In this document: piece by piece, positions 1-8,919 of the stretch
Layout: every line of letters starts with the position of its first letter
Position numbering within the stretch: position 1 is the first letter of the stretch
From: Acinetobacter pittii
GTDB lineage: Bacteria > Pseudomonadota > Gammaproteobacteria > Pseudomonadales > Moraxellaceae
Assembly: GCF_034067285.1 (NCBI RefSeq)
Contig: NZ_CP139286.1
Span: forward strand, 868,001 to 932,000
Length of the DNA: 64,000 nt
Reading direction: 5' to 3'
Position numbers and translations under genes: made by a program
The notes under the pieces: generated by a model
Told to the model about the DNA's origin: nothing
The model's database searches: none
What the model saw: the letters and a program-made list of their open reading frames with translations, nothing else

Positions 1-846
1 ACCATTTTCAGTCGCACTGTCTACAACCATCGCATTCAAGTTACTAAATTCAGCAACGTCTTGATCTTGGTTTTCCATAATGTCGTTATACATAGAACTA
101 TAAAGTTCTGGTGTTAAGTAACGGCGAATTTCTTCAATGTTACTTGCAGTATTCATCGACTGGATGTGATTAAAACGTTGACGTGCAATACGCAAGAACG
201 CAGCAGGCTCAGTACCATCTGGAAGTTGATTGCCATTGCTCGTTGTTGCACCACCAAAAGGCGCTTGGGTTGCTGCACCGCCACCCACAGATTGACCAAA
301 GATATTTGTATTATCTCCAGCATTACGTGGAGCAGCTTGTGGTGCAGCAGAACGGCCAAATGGGTTTTGACCGTCATTATTTGGTGCGTAAGGGTTGTTA
401 CCCGCTAATTTTTTTTTTGATCCCAATTTACGGAATACAAAGAAAGCGAGAGCTGCGGCAAGTAAGACCCAAATCCAGCCAGGGATTCCACCTTTTTTCT
501 CTTCTTGGGCTTGAGCAGCTTGTTCATTTCCAGGCTGTGTTGCTTGCTGTTCAGTTGATGTTGATTTGTCATCAGCTAAAGCATTTGCTGCAACAGCACC
601 TACGGCAGCACCAGCCACACCAGCCGCAACCATTGAACCTACGCCTGGACCTGATCTTTGAGGTGCCGTAGCAGGTTGTTGAGCAGGAGTCACTTGACGA
701 GGTTGTTGATAAGACTGGCTTGAAGTAGTAGAACGTGCCATACCGTGGCTTTTACCACCACCTGCACGTTTAGCTTCAGCAAGAGGAGAAATTGCTAAAG
801 CAGCCATTAAAATACCGGTAATCAAGCCACGCTGGTGTACTTCCAT
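1..846 (-). CDS. Tim44-like domain membrane protein (partial, 3' end beyond left edge)
   Basis: A minus-strand reading frame is open from an ATG at 846 to the left edge (282 codons), so the stop lies outside the window. It begins with a signal-peptide-like segment (MAALAISPLAEA) and continues into a low-complexity Ser/Gln/Pro/Thr stretch. A Gly/Ala-rich hydrophobic stretch follows, then a clear transmembrane helix (WIWVLLAAALAFFVF, about residues 125-140). After that come a Gly/Asn/Gln-rich linker and the start of a folded domain (AAFLRIARQRFNHIQSMN). This layout matches bacterial Tim44/TimA-like proteins, which carry a C-terminal Tim44 domain. The mitochondrial namesake helps protein import, but the bacterial role is not well defined. 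Family assignment is good; function is unknown. It lies 82 bp downstream of radA on the same strand and could be partly co-transcribed. Confidence 0.75.
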   Translation of the reverse strand, partial: MEVHQRGLITGILMAALAISPLAEAKRAGGGKSHGMARSTTSSQSYQQPRQVTPAQQPATAPQRSGPGVGSMVAAGVAGAAVGAVAANALADDKSTSTEQQATQPGNEQAAQAQEEKKGGIPGWIWVLLAAALAFFVFRKLGSKKKLAGNNPYAPNNDGQNPFGRSAAPQAAPRNAGDNTNIFGQSVGGGAATQAPFGGATTSNGNQLPDGTEPAAFLRIARQRFNHIQSMNTASNIEEIRRYLTPELYSSMYNDIMENQDQDVAEFSNLNAMVVDSATENG

Positions 847-928
847 AGGAAATTCCTGTTTAAAGTTAATTTGTAATAGTATTTATGCAGGTATTTACTC
901 TAAATTTCAACCTTAAAAGTATGTTTTT

Positions 929-2317
929 TTATGTCAATTCATCACTGAGTTGCATCGCTTCGGTCAACGCTTCATGCAAGCGGGCAACGGCAATGACTTG
1001 AACGCCCGGAATTGCTTTTTGAGGGGCGTTTCCTCTTGGTAAAATGACATATTTAAAGCCATGTTTTGCAGCTTCTTTTAGACGTTCTTGTCCGTTAGGA
1101 ACTGGGCGAATTTCACCAGAAAGACCAACTTCACCAAAAACTGCAAGCTGTTGAGGCAACGCTTTAGTGCGCAAACTTGAAGCACATGCGAGTAAGACAG
1201 CCAAGTCAGAACCTGTTTCGGTAATTTTTAAGCCACCTACAATGTTGACATAAACGTCTTGTCCCGTGGTTTGAACACCGCCATGACGATGCATTACAGC
1301 AAGCAGCATATTTAAACGGTTTTGCTCAAGACCCAAAGCAACACGTCGTGGTTGTCCTTGAGCATCATCAACTAACGCTTGTACTTCAACTAAAAGCGGG
1401 CGAGTTCCTTCACGGCTAATCATAACAATTGAACCGGGAATCGCTTCATCATATCGACTTAAGAAAATGGCAGAAGGGTTGGCAACTTCACGTAGGCCTT
1501 TATCAGTCATGCCAAATACGCCAAGTTCGTTCACTGCACCAAAACGGTTTTTAACTGCACGAATCATGCGATAACGAGAGTCTGATTGGCCTTCAAAGTA
1601 AAGTACGCAGTCCACCATATGTTCTAAAACACGCGGACCTGCTAGTGCACCTTCTTTAGTCACATGACCAACAATGAAGAGCGCCGTGCCACTATTTTTT
1701 GCATAGCGGGTTAATAAAGCGGCAGATTCACGAATTTGTGAAACACCACCCGGAGCAGATTGGAGGGTTTCTGTATAAAGTGTTTGAATCGAATCTAGAA
1801 TAGCCACTACAGGTTTTTCTTGTTCTAAAACTTCGCAAATTCGTTCTACACAGGTTTCCGCCATGACTTTTAATTGGTCAGTAGGTAAGTCAAGGCGTTG
1901 AGCACGAAGCGCAACCTGAGACAAAGATTCTTCACCGGTAATATAAAGCGCAGAGCTTTTTGCGCTTGCCATATGAGTTGCGGTTTGTAAAAGAATGGTC
2001 GATTTACCAATACCAGGGTCACCACCAATCAGCACAACAGAACCTGTCACCAAACCGCCACCAAGTACACGGTCAAATTCGCTAATCCCTGTAGGTAAGC
2101 GGGTTTCATGCGAAACTGAAACTTTATTTAATGTTGTAATATTCGCGACTTGACCGGCATAGCCTCCAATTTTTGGACGTGCACGGTGAGCAGTGGTCGG
2201 CTCAAGTTTGACTTCAGTCAGAGAATTCCATTCACCACACTCTGAGCATTGACCAGCCCATTTAAGATGATCGGCCCCACATTGCTCGCAACGGTAAACA
2301 GTTTTGACTTTGCTCAT
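929..2317 (-). CDS. radA: DNA repair protein RadA (Sms), branch-migration ATPase
   Basis: 462 residues, the usual RadA length. An N-terminal C4 zinc finger is visible (Cys10, Cys13, Cys24, Cys27). A RecA-like ATPase core follows, with Walker A GGDPGIGKST near residue 97 and the RadA-specific KNRFG motif near residue 257. The C-terminal part is the Lon-protease-like domain. RadA is a cytoplasmic, DnaB-like hexameric motor that processes recombination intermediates and supports RecA strand exchange. In naturally competent bacteria it also helps integrate transforming DNA, which is relevant because comEC lies in the same window. The start ATG at 2317 fits the family start just before the zinc finger. 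It is followed on the same strand by the Tim44-like gene. Confidence 0.97.
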   Translation of the reverse strand: MSKVKTVYRCEQCGADHLKWAGQCSECGEWNSLTEVKLEPTTAHRARPKIGGYAGQVANITTLNKVSVSHETRLPTGISEFDRVLGGGLVTGSVVLIGGDPGIGKSTILLQTATHMASAKSSALYITGEESLSQVALRAQRLDLPTDQLKVMAETCVERICEVLEQEKPVVAILDSIQTLYTETLQSAPGGVSQIRESAALLTRYAKNSGTALFIVGHVTKEGALAGPRVLEHMVDCVLYFEGQSDSRYRMIRAVKNRFGAVNELGVFGMTDKGLREVANPSAIFLSRYDEAIPGSIVMISREGTRPLLVEVQALVDDAQGQPRRVALGLEQNRLNMLLAVMHRHGGVQTTGQDVYVNIVGGLKITETGSDLAVLLACASSLRTKALPQQLAVFGEVGLSGEIRPVPNGQERLKEAAKHGFKYVILPRGNAPQKAIPGVQVIAVARLHEALTEAMQLSDELT

Positions 2318-2805
2318 ATTTGATTCAGTTGAAAACTTCTTAATTAATAGTAGAAACGGAGTATAACAAAACCAAAATAGAGAATCAGTTTTGATGTGGA
2401 ATACATTTTGCTTAATTTAAAACAACGTAAAAATCAGGTCTTTGTCATGTGTTAACTAATCTAAAAGATTAAGATCGAGCAGGGTATTTTTTAATAAACA
2501 GATGAAGGACTGAAATGAAATTGAAAATTAGAGAAACAATCAAATTGAGTTGTCTTTTTAATTTAAAAATCAGACCAGTTCAAGTCATGTTTTTAGACCG
2601 TAAAGTGCGTTGTATTGCTATGGGCTTGTGCGTATTATCAGATTTAATTGTATGTAGCTTGAAATCATCAGCAATACAGATAAAAATCGGTTAGCTGAAA
2701 AATTGTCAAAAAATATACATTTAAAAGATACCTGCAAATGGTGCGATATCGTCTTTTTGATTTTAGCTAACGGACTAAAAAAAATTACTGGAGTGTATTA
2801 ATAAG
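2318..2805. other. 488-bp intergenic region between divergent radA and cycA
   Basis: AT-rich divergent spacer that must hold the radA promoter (minus) and the cycA promoter (plus). The only coding-like signal I see is a 59-codon plus-strand frame at 2515-2694 with a good ribosome-binding site, listed separately. I found no convincing terminator or riboswitch. The cycA start at 2806 is preceded by GGAG at a long spacing. Confidence 0.5.
2515..2694 (+). CDS. possible 59-residue small protein, unknown
   Basis: An ATG at 2515 is preceded by GAAGGA with a 5-6 nt gap and opens a 59-codon frame ending in TAG at 2692. The product would be basic at its N-terminus (MKLKIRETIKLS) with a mildly hydrophobic cysteine-containing middle (GLCVLSDLIVCS). 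I recognise no family. The frame sits 111 bp before cycA, so it could also be a leader ORF. The ribosome-binding site supports translation, but composition and length are compatible with chance in AT-rich spacer DNA. Confidence 0.25.
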   Translation: MKLKIRETIKLSCLFNLKIRPVQVMFLDRKVRCIAMGLCVLSDLIVCSLKSSAIQIKIG

Positions 2806-4212
2806 ATGTCGAATCAAAATCTGAGTGAGTCTCATGAACATGGTGAGCTCCATCGTAGCCTCTCAAATCGGCATTTACAGCTGATCGCGATTGGCGGTGC
2901 AATTGGTACAGGATTGTTTATGGGATCAGGCAAAACAATTAGTCTTGCTGGCCCATCGATCTTATTCATTTATCTAATTATTGGTGTGATGGTGTTTTTT
3001 GTCATGCGTGCGCTTGGCGAATTACTTCTTTCAAATCTTGAATATAAATCATTTATTGACTTCTCTACAGATTTAATTGGTCCATGGGCTGGTTACTTTG
3101 TGGGATGGACCTATTGGCTGTGTTGGATCACGATTGGTATTGCTGACCTCTCAGCAATTATCTATTACTTACAGTTCTTCAATAATGGTCTGCCTTTCAC
3201 ACCTGTTGAGGGGGCAATGATCAGTGTTGCTGCCATTGTATTTATTATGGGTTTAAACCTATTAACTGTACGCCTATTTGGTGAATTAGAGTTTTGGTTT
3301 GCGCTCATTAAGATTCTTGCGATTATTATTTTAATCGCTGTGGGTCTATGGATGATCTTTACAGGCTTTACTTCGACTACAGGTGAAGTTGCTTCATTTA
3401 CTCATCTATGGGCAAATGGTGGTTTCTTCCCAACAGGCGTGCATGGCTTCTTGGCAGGCTTCCAAATCGCAATCTTTGCCTTCGTTGGTGTAGAACTTGT
3501 GGGAACAACAGCTGCCGAAACGAAAGATCCAGCACGTAACTTACCAAAAGCAATTAACTCAATTCCAATTCGTATCATTATTTTCTACGTATTGGCATTG
3601 TTGATTGTAATGTCAGTAACACCATGGAATAAAATTGATCCAGCAATCAGCCCATTTGTAAACTTGTTCAGTCAAGCAGGGGTGGCAGCAGCAGCAATTT
3701 TGATGAACTTGGTGGTGTTGTCATCAGTGATGTCATCAATGAACAGTGGCGTGTTTTCGACAAGCCGTATGTTATTTGGTTTATCTCGTGAAGATCAGGG
3801 ACCAAAAGCTTTTGGTAAATTGAACAGACGTGCAGTACCTGCAAATGCATTGTATTTCTCTGCTGCGTGTTTATTGTTAGGTGCAGCATTACAGTATTTT
3901 GTACCAAATACTGTTGAAGCATTTACGCTCGCAACAACACTTTCAACGATTTTGTTCATTTGCGTGTGGTTACTCATTATCTGGAGTTATATCCGTTACT
4001 ACACGACGCGTCCTGAGCTACATGCAAAATCAACATTTAAATTACCGGGTGGTCTATTTACATGTTGGATCACGATTATTTTCTTTATTGGCATGATTTA
4101 CGTGTTGTCTTTAGAACCAGATACGTTCAAAGCACTTAAAGTCAGCCCAATTTGGTTTCTTATCTTGATCATTGGTTATTTCTTCTTCTATAAACCGCGT
4201 CATAAAAAGTAA
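2806..4212 (+). CDS. cycA: D-alanine/D-serine/glycine permease (CycA-type, APC superfamily)
   Basis: 468 residues with about twelve hydrophobic helices. After a short hydrophilic N-terminus the protein enters the amino-acid permease signature (LQLIAIGGAIGTGLFMGSGK). It stays very similar to Escherichia coli CycA through ELLLSNLEYKSF, GTTAAETKDP, INSIPIRI and NSGVFSTSRMLFGL. CycA is an inner-membrane proton symporter for glycine, D-alanine and D-serine and also admits D-cycloserine. The substrate is inferred from this close match; other APC transporters of the AAT group remain possible. The gene appears monocistronic: a long leader upstream and a hairpin terminator just after the stop. Confidence 0.88.
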   Translation: MSNQNLSESHEHGELHRSLSNRHLQLIAIGGAIGTGLFMGSGKTISLAGPSILFIYLIIGVMVFFVMRALGELLLSNLEYKSFIDFSTDLIGPWAGYFVGWTYWLCWITIGIADLSAIIYYLQFFNNGLPFTPVEGAMISVAAIVFIMGLNLLTVRLFGELEFWFALIKILAIIILIAVGLWMIFTGFTSTTGEVASFTHLWANGGFFPTGVHGFLAGFQIAIFAFVGVELVGTTAAETKDPARNLPKAINSIPIRIIIFYVLALLIVMSVTPWNKIDPAISPFVNLFSQAGVAAAAILMNLVVLSSVMSSMNSGVFSTSRMLFGLSREDQGPKAFGKLNRRAVPANALYFSAACLLLGAALQYFVPNTVEAFTLATTLSTILFICVWLLIIWSYIRYYTTRPELHAKSTFKLPGGLFTCWITIIFFIGMIYVLSLEPDTFKALKVSPIWFLILIIGYFFFYKPRHKK

Positions 4213-4234
4213 TTAAATTTATTTGGTTATGATC

Positions 4235-4264
4235 AAACGCTGGCTGAAAAGCTGGCGTTTTTTA
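4235..4264 (+). terminator. rho-independent terminator after cycA
   Basis: Stem AAACGC..GCT / AGC..GCGTTT with two G-U wobbles and a GAAA loop, followed by a T-run, 23 bp after the cycA stop. Confidence 0.8.
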
Positions 4265-4352
4265 TGCATATTGTTTTTCTCTTTAAGTTTACTCTTTAGC
4301 CGCCTGCATGATCACGGTATACTGCATCGAATTGTTTAAATCAGGTGCTCAG

Positions 4353-4574
4353 ATGCGTCGTGTCATTTGCCTCATCAGTTTATTGAGCAGCAGTATTTTG
4401 CTAAGCGCTTGTGGTCAGTCAGGAGCATTACAGCTACCTTCTGATCCGAATTATGACAAACGTGCGAAATACTTGCTCTATCGTAATAAAGAACAGAAAC
4501 AAGTTGTGCAACAGGATGAACAAGCTGAACAGTCAGTTGAAGCATCAGCCCCAACCCAAACAACATCACCTTAA
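4353..4574 (+). CDS. lptM: LptM-like lipoprotein (YifL family)
   Basis: 73 residues from the ATG at 4353. An earlier in-frame start at 4308 would put 15 odd residues before the signal peptide and is unlikely. A lipoprotein signal peptide ends in the lipobox LSAC with the lipidated Cys at residue 20, followed by GQSGALQLPSDP, which resembles the CGxxGPLxLP motif of the LptM/YifL family. The tail is Gln/Glu/Thr-rich and disordered. LptM is an outer-membrane lipoprotein that helps LptD fold with LptE in the LPS translocon. The position directly before lysA and dapF is the conserved context of this family. Only 22 bp separate it from lysA. Confidence 0.8.
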   Translation: MRRVICLISLLSSSILLSACGQSGALQLPSDPNYDKRAKYLLYRNKEQKQVVQQDEQAEQSVEASAPTQTTSP

Positions 4575-4596
4575 GCTTTGAAATAAGGACACATTC

Positions 4597-5841
4597 ATGA
4601 GTTTCACTCGCATTAATGGAGTATTGCATGCAGAGCAATGTTCTATGGAGCAGCTTGCGCAGCAATTTGGCACACCTTTGTATGTTTATTCAAAAGCAGC
4701 TTTTGAAAAACATTACTTAGATATGGACCGTGCTTTTGATTTTATTGATCATCAAATCTGTTTTGCGGTGAAATCTAACTCAAATTTAGCTGTTTTGAAT
4801 GTATTGGCAAAACTTGGTGCTGGCTTTGATATCGTATCGGGTGGGGAACTAGCACGTGTTCTAAAAGCGGGTGGAGATGCATCTAAAGTTGTTTTTTCTG
4901 GTTTAGGTAAAACCGAAGCCGATATCGAAACATCGTTAAATGTAGGTATTGCTTGCTTTAATGTAGAGTCTTATGCAGAGCTGGACCGTCTGCAAAAAGT
5001 CGCAGCTCGTCTAGGCAAAAAAGCGCCGATTTCTTTACGTGTAAATCCAGACGTAGATGCAAAAACTCATCCTTATATTTCAACAGGTTTAAAAGAAAAT
5101 AAATTTGGTATTCCAAGTGATACCGTTTATGAAACCTATCAATATGCTGCATCTTTACCAAATCTTGAAATCATTGGTATTGACTGCCACATCGGTTCGC
5201 AATTGACCGAGACCAAACCATTCGTTGATGCTTTAGATCGTGTCATGGTAATGATCGAAGAATTGAAAAAGCTTGGTATCAATCTTAAACATATTGATAT
5301 CGGTGGTGGTTTAGGTGTTTGTTATAAAGATGAAACACCACCAAGTGTCGAAGAATATGCCAACTCAATGAAACCTGCTTTAGAAAAGCTAGGTCTCAAG
5401 GTTTATATGGAACCGGGCCGTAGCATTAGTGCAAATGCAGGAGCACTTTTAACAAAAGTTGATTTGCTCAAGCCAACGAGCCACCGTAATTTTGCCATTA
5501 TTGATGCAGCAATGAATGATTTAATTCGTCCTGCATTATATGAAGCTTGGATGGATATCCAACCTGTAGTGCCAAGTTCAGATGCTGAAGAAAAAACTTG
5601 GGATTTGGTGGGTGCAATCTGTGAGACAGGTGACTTCATTGGTAAAGATCGCTCATTGGCTTTAAAAGAAAATGACTTGTTAGCTGTTCTCGGTGCTGGC
5701 GCTTATGGTTTTGTCATGAGTTCAAATTACAACACACGTGGACGTGCTGCAGAAGTGATGGTGTCTGGCGACAAAGCTCATTTAATTCGTGAGCGTGAAA
5801 CGGTTGAGTCGCTTTGGGAAAAAGAAAGATTGTTGCCTTAG
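4597..5841 (+). CDS. lysA: diaminopimelate decarboxylase
   Basis: 414 residues, the normal size for bacterial LysA. It converts meso-diaminopimelate to L-lysine and CO2 in the cytoplasm using PLP. The PLP lysine is in CFAVKSNSN (Lys59). The alanine-racemase-like barrel shows the HIGSQ and GGGLGV motifs, and the C-terminal half carries the active-site CETGD and the GAYGF segment. It is preceded by lptM and followed by dapF with only 11 nt between, so the three are probably one transcript. DapF makes the substrate that LysA decarboxylates. Confidence 0.97.
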   Translation: MSFTRINGVLHAEQCSMEQLAQQFGTPLYVYSKAAFEKHYLDMDRAFDFIDHQICFAVKSNSNLAVLNVLAKLGAGFDIVSGGELARVLKAGGDASKVVFSGLGKTEADIETSLNVGIACFNVESYAELDRLQKVAARLGKKAPISLRVNPDVDAKTHPYISTGLKENKFGIPSDTVYETYQYAASLPNLEIIGIDCHIGSQLTETKPFVDALDRVMVMIEELKKLGINLKHIDIGGGLGVCYKDETPPSVEEYANSMKPALEKLGLKVYMEPGRSISANAGALLTKVDLLKPTSHRNFAIIDAAMNDLIRPALYEAWMDIQPVVPSSDAEEKTWDLVGAICETGDFIGKDRSLALKENDLLAVLGAGAYGFVMSSNYNTRGRAAEVMVSGDKAHLIRERETVESLWEKERLLP

Positions 5842-5852
5842 GAGTAAATGAA

Positions 5853-6698
5853 ATGTTGTTAGAATTTACTAAAATGCATGGGCTAGGCAATGACTTTATG
5901 GTGGTTGATCTGATCAGCCAACGTGCCTATTTGGACACAGAAACAATTCAACGCTTAGCTGACCGCCATTTTGGCATCGGTTTTGATCAGCTTTTAATTG
6001 TTGAACCACCAGATTTACCGGAAGCAGATTTTAAATATCGTATTTTTAATGCTGATGGCTCTGAAGTTGAACAATGTGGTAACGGTGTACGTTGTTTTGC
6101 TCGCTTTGTACATGAGCGCCATTTAACAACGAAAACAAGTATTACTGTTCAAACCAAAGCTGGGATTGTAAAACCTGAACTGGGGCAAAATGGTTGGGTT
6201 CGCGTAAATATGGGCTACCCAAAGTTTCTACCAAATGAAATTCCATTCATTGCTGAACAACCAGAAGCTTTATATACACTTGAGTTAGCCAACGACCAAA
6301 ACATCAGTATTGATGTGGTCAATATGGGTAATCCTCATGCTGTCACTATTGTTCCAGATGTATTAACTGCAGATGTTGCTGGTATTGGTCCACAAGTTGA
6401 GTCACATAAACGGTTTCCTGAACGTGTGAATGCTGGTTTCATGCAAATTATTGATGAAAAACATGTGCGTTTACGTGTATTTGAACGTGGTGTAGGTGAA
6501 ACACTTGCATGTGGTACAGGCGCTTGTGCTGCTGCGGTCAGTGGTATGCGCCGTGGTTTACTTGCTAACTCAGTTGAAGTTGAACTGGCTGGTGGTAAGT
6601 TACAAATTGAATGGCAAGAAGGTGATGTGGTCTGGATGACTGGTCCAACAACTCATGTTTACGATGGGCGTTTGGATTTACGTTATTTCCAAGGTTAA
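5853..6698 (+). CDS. dapF: diaminopimelate epimerase
   Basis: 281 residues from the ATG at 5853, which follows the ribosome-binding site GGAG. An in-frame start at 5814 would overlap the end of lysA and is less likely. DapF isomerises LL- to meso-diaminopimelate without a cofactor, using two cysteines. Both are visible: CGNGVRC in the N-terminal half and ACGTGAC in the C-terminal half. The product feeds peptidoglycan and, through the adjacent lysA, lysine synthesis. The opening residues [15 protein letters not shown] are typical of the family. Confidence 0.97.
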   Translation: MLLEFTKMHGLGNDFMVVDLISQRAYLDTETIQRLADRHFGIGFDQLLIVEPPDLPEADFKYRIFNADGSEVEQCGNGVRCFARFVHERHLTTKTSITVQTKAGIVKPELGQNGWVRVNMGYPKFLPNEIPFIAEQPEALYTLELANDQNISIDVVNMGNPHAVTIVPDVLTADVAGIGPQVESHKRFPERVNAGFMQIIDEKHVRLRVFERGVGETLACGTGACAAAVSGMRRGLLANSVEVELAGGKLQIEWQEGDVVWMTGPTTHVYDGRLDLRYFQG

Positions 6699-6716
6699 TC
6701 GCATGACCTAAATAGA

Positions 6717-6757
6717 AGCCTCTTTTATCAGCTAAAGTGATAAAAAAGGCTTTCTTT
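6717..6757 (+). terminator. terminator after lptM-lysA-dapF
   Basis: AGCCTCTTTTATCA pairs with TGATAAAAAAGGCT around a GCTAAAG loop, followed by a T-rich stretch. It also lies at the 3' end of the convergent LysE-type gene, so it may work in both directions. Confidence 0.7.
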
Positions 6758-6780
6758 TATATGTACAATAATTTTTTAAT

Positions 6781-7404
6781 TTATCTTTTACTCAAAGCCA
6801 ATTTCAACGCAAACAACACAAAAATACTGCCTGTAATTCGGTCCATATACTTCACAAACTTAGGTTGTTTTAGATAACGTGACAGTGGCTGCATAGCCAA
6901 AATTAATAAAATTGACCATACTATTCCAATCACCACATGAATCATTACCAGTCCCATCACCCAAGTCACAGCCGATGCTTGCGGCGGAATAAATTGTGGA
7001 AGAAATGAAATATAAAAAATCCCAACTTTCGGGTTAAGTAAGTTACCTAAAAAACCTTTAATGAACCAATTCTCTGAAGTAGAGCGATTTGAATGACTTT
7101 CTTGTGTGTCTGCAAGTTGGCTTCGGGGTTTTAAAATCATATTTAAACCCAGCCACGCGAGATATGCTGCTCCCATCCATTTTAGAATATTAAAAGCTAA
7201 ATCAGATGCCATGAGTAAAGCACCTAAACCACAAGCAACCACAATTCCCCATGCAATACAACCAAGGTTAATACCTACTGCTGCTTGAAATGCTTTAGAT
7301 TTACCTTCCAGTGTAGCGGTGCGAATAATTAAAGTCGTGTCCAGACCAGGAGTAAGCGTAAGTAATGTAATCGCAATTAAGTAAGGAATGAGTATGGTGG
7401 TCAT
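6781..7404 (-). CDS. LysE/RhtB family amino-acid exporter
   Basis: 207 residues with about six hydrophobic segments. The family N-terminal signature LLTLTPGLDTTLIIRTA is followed by GINLGCIAWGI, and NPKVGIFYISFLPQFI is the conserved central motif. LysE/RhtB proteins export amino acids or related metabolites across the inner membrane. The substrate cannot be told from sequence. It is transcribed against dapF and xerC and sits between them. Being next to lysine-pathway genes is suggestive of lysine export but not evidence for it. Confidence 0.85.
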   Translation of the reverse strand: MTTILIPYLIAITLLTLTPGLDTTLIIRTATLEGKSKAFQAAVGINLGCIAWGIVVACGLGALLMASDLAFNILKWMGAAYLAWLGLNMILKPRSQLADTQESHSNRSTSENWFIKGFLGNLLNPKVGIFYISFLPQFIPPQASAVTWVMGLVMIHVVIGIVWSILLILAMQPLSRYLKQPKFVKYMDRITGSIFVLFALKLALSKR

Positions 7405-7519
7405 GACAGCAGATTTCCGACAAATACTTGAGGTGAATTGTAATATATAAGGTTATTCATCGTTATGCTGTGCGTTATCAAATTTTCCTGATTCAATAGT
7501 TTTTGATACACTCAAAAAA

Positions 7520-8458
7520 ATGAGTAAACAAATGGAGAGCAATTTGGATTTTGCATTACAACTGCTCTCGATGTGGTTAAAAGAAAGAAAAATTCAGAAC
7601 CAGTCTGAGCATACAATTACGGCTTATGAAAGAGATGTGAAAAGCTTTCTTGAGTTCTGTGAACAAAAAAAACTAGATTTAAGAAATATTGAAGCTTCAG
7701 ATTTAAGAGAATATTTGGCCCAACGCGTTGAGCAGGATCAGTTAAGTTCAAGCAGTATGCAACGTCATCTCACCTCAATTCGTCAGTTCATGAAATGGGC
7801 GGAACAAGGTAAATATTTAGAAGTTAATCCGACTGACGATTTTAAATTAAAACGTCAACCTAGACCTTTGCCGGGTATGATCGACATAGAAACAGTCAAT
7901 CAAATTTTAGATCAACCTATGCCTGAAAAGCCTGTTGATCAGCAATTATGGTTAAGAGATAAAGCCATGCTCGAGTTACTTTACTCAAGTGGTTTACGTC
8001 TGGCTGAATTGCAGGGTTTAACAGTTAAAGATGTAGATTTTAATCGTCAACTGGTACGTATTACAGGTAAAGGAAATAAGACCCGTATTGTACCGTTTGG
8101 AAAAAAGGCAAAAGAAAGCCTATTGAATTGGTTGAAAGTTTACAAAATTTGGAAAGGGTATTTTGATCAAAACGATTCTGTCTTTATTTCTTTACGAGGC
8201 GGAGCGCTCACCCCAAGGCAAATCGAAAAAAGAGTAAAGCTTCAAGCTCAACGGGCTGGTGTAAATGTCGATTTACATCCGCATTTACTGAGACACTGTT
8301 TTGCTAGCCATATGCTATCAAGTAGCGGTGATTTGCGTTCGGTACAAGAAATGCTAGGTCATAGTAATTTATCTACGACACAAATTTACACCCATATTGA
8401 TTTCGATCATTTGGCGCAAGTTTATGATCAAGCCCATCCAAGGGCACATAAAAACTAA
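7520..8458 (+). CDS. xerC: tyrosine recombinase XerC
   Basis: 312 residues. The N-terminal SAM-like core-binding domain (about 15-100) is followed by the catalytic domain with all six catalytic residues visible: Arg160 (SSGLRLAEL), Lys184, His255 and Arg258 (HPHLLRH), His281 (GHSNLSTTQ) and the nucleophile Tyr290 (IYTH). XerC acts with XerD at dif to resolve chromosome dimers during division. The choice of XerC over XerD rests on overall resemblance and on lying downstream of dapF, the same neighbourhood as in enterobacteria. No attachment site or mobile element surrounds it, so this is the housekeeping recombinase and not an integrase. Confidence 0.93.
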   Translation: MSKQMESNLDFALQLLSMWLKERKIQNQSEHTITAYERDVKSFLEFCEQKKLDLRNIEASDLREYLAQRVEQDQLSSSSMQRHLTSIRQFMKWAEQGKYLEVNPTDDFKLKRQPRPLPGMIDIETVNQILDQPMPEKPVDQQLWLRDKAMLELLYSSGLRLAELQGLTVKDVDFNRQLVRITGKGNKTRIVPFGKKAKESLLNWLKVYKIWKGYFDQNDSVFISLRGGALTPRQIEKRVKLQAQRAGVNVDLHPHLLRHCFASHMLSSSGDLRSVQEMLGHSNLSTTQIYTHIDFDHLAQVYDQAHPRAHKN

Positions 8459-8919
8459 AAGTTAAAAATAGACCGAATAAAAAGATAATTAAATTGGGAA
8501 GTTTTAGAGGAATGTAGAGATCATTTGTCTTTTTTTACAAATTTGTTTAATAGAAATAGCTAAAACAGCCTAATTGACCATTTTGATCTTTGCATATTTT
8601 GTCGACGACTGAGTCTAAAAAACCTTGAATTTAAGGTTTTTAAACGTAATCTTATGTTTCTGGCTAATATGCTAAATAAGATAAAAAGATAATAAAAATC
8701 AATGTATAAAATAGAGTTTAAAAAGAATAAAATAGCTTTTAATAGTAGTCTAAATTTTTTTTATGAACTGATGATTTCATTTTTTTTGTGCTGTTCCAGA
8801 AAATTGTGACTTGACCGAAATGCCAAACACATTGCAAGATAGGGTACCTAAAAAATTTTAATTGAAGAGTTAATATACTTTTCTCAACATTTACTTTTGC
8901 TAGAACAGCCGAGGATTAC
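8459..8919. other. 461-bp intergenic region between xerC and etfB
   Basis: Very AT-rich spacer with no frame longer than a few codons preceded by a ribosome-binding site. It contains one hairpin with T/A flanks at 8617-8641, listed separately. The last 100 bp must carry the etfBA promoter; several TAATAT/TTTAAT boxes are present but none has a clear -35 partner. Confidence 0.5.
8617..8641 (+). terminator. bidirectional-looking intrinsic terminator in the xerC-etfB spacer
   Basis: Perfect 9-bp stem AAAAACCTT / AAGGTTTTT with a 6-nt GAATTT loop. It lies about 160 bp after the xerC stop, further than usual, so it could end either a long xerC 3' UTR or a short independent RNA. Confidence 0.6.

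Noticed and set aside
153..671. Open frames at the left edge on both strands
   Set aside because: They are other frames of the Tim44-like gene (minus strand from 846); the Tim44-like frame has a start, signal peptide, membrane helix and runs to the edge.
4308..4352. Upstream start for the LptM-like lipoprotein
   Set aside because: It would place 15 hydrophilic or odd residues ahead of the signal peptide; the ATG at 4353 gives a normal lipoprotein signal.
7520..8458. Tyrosine recombinase as sign of an integrated element
   Set aside because: It is the housekeeping XerC next to dapF; no flanking repeats, tRNA or mobile-element genes are present.
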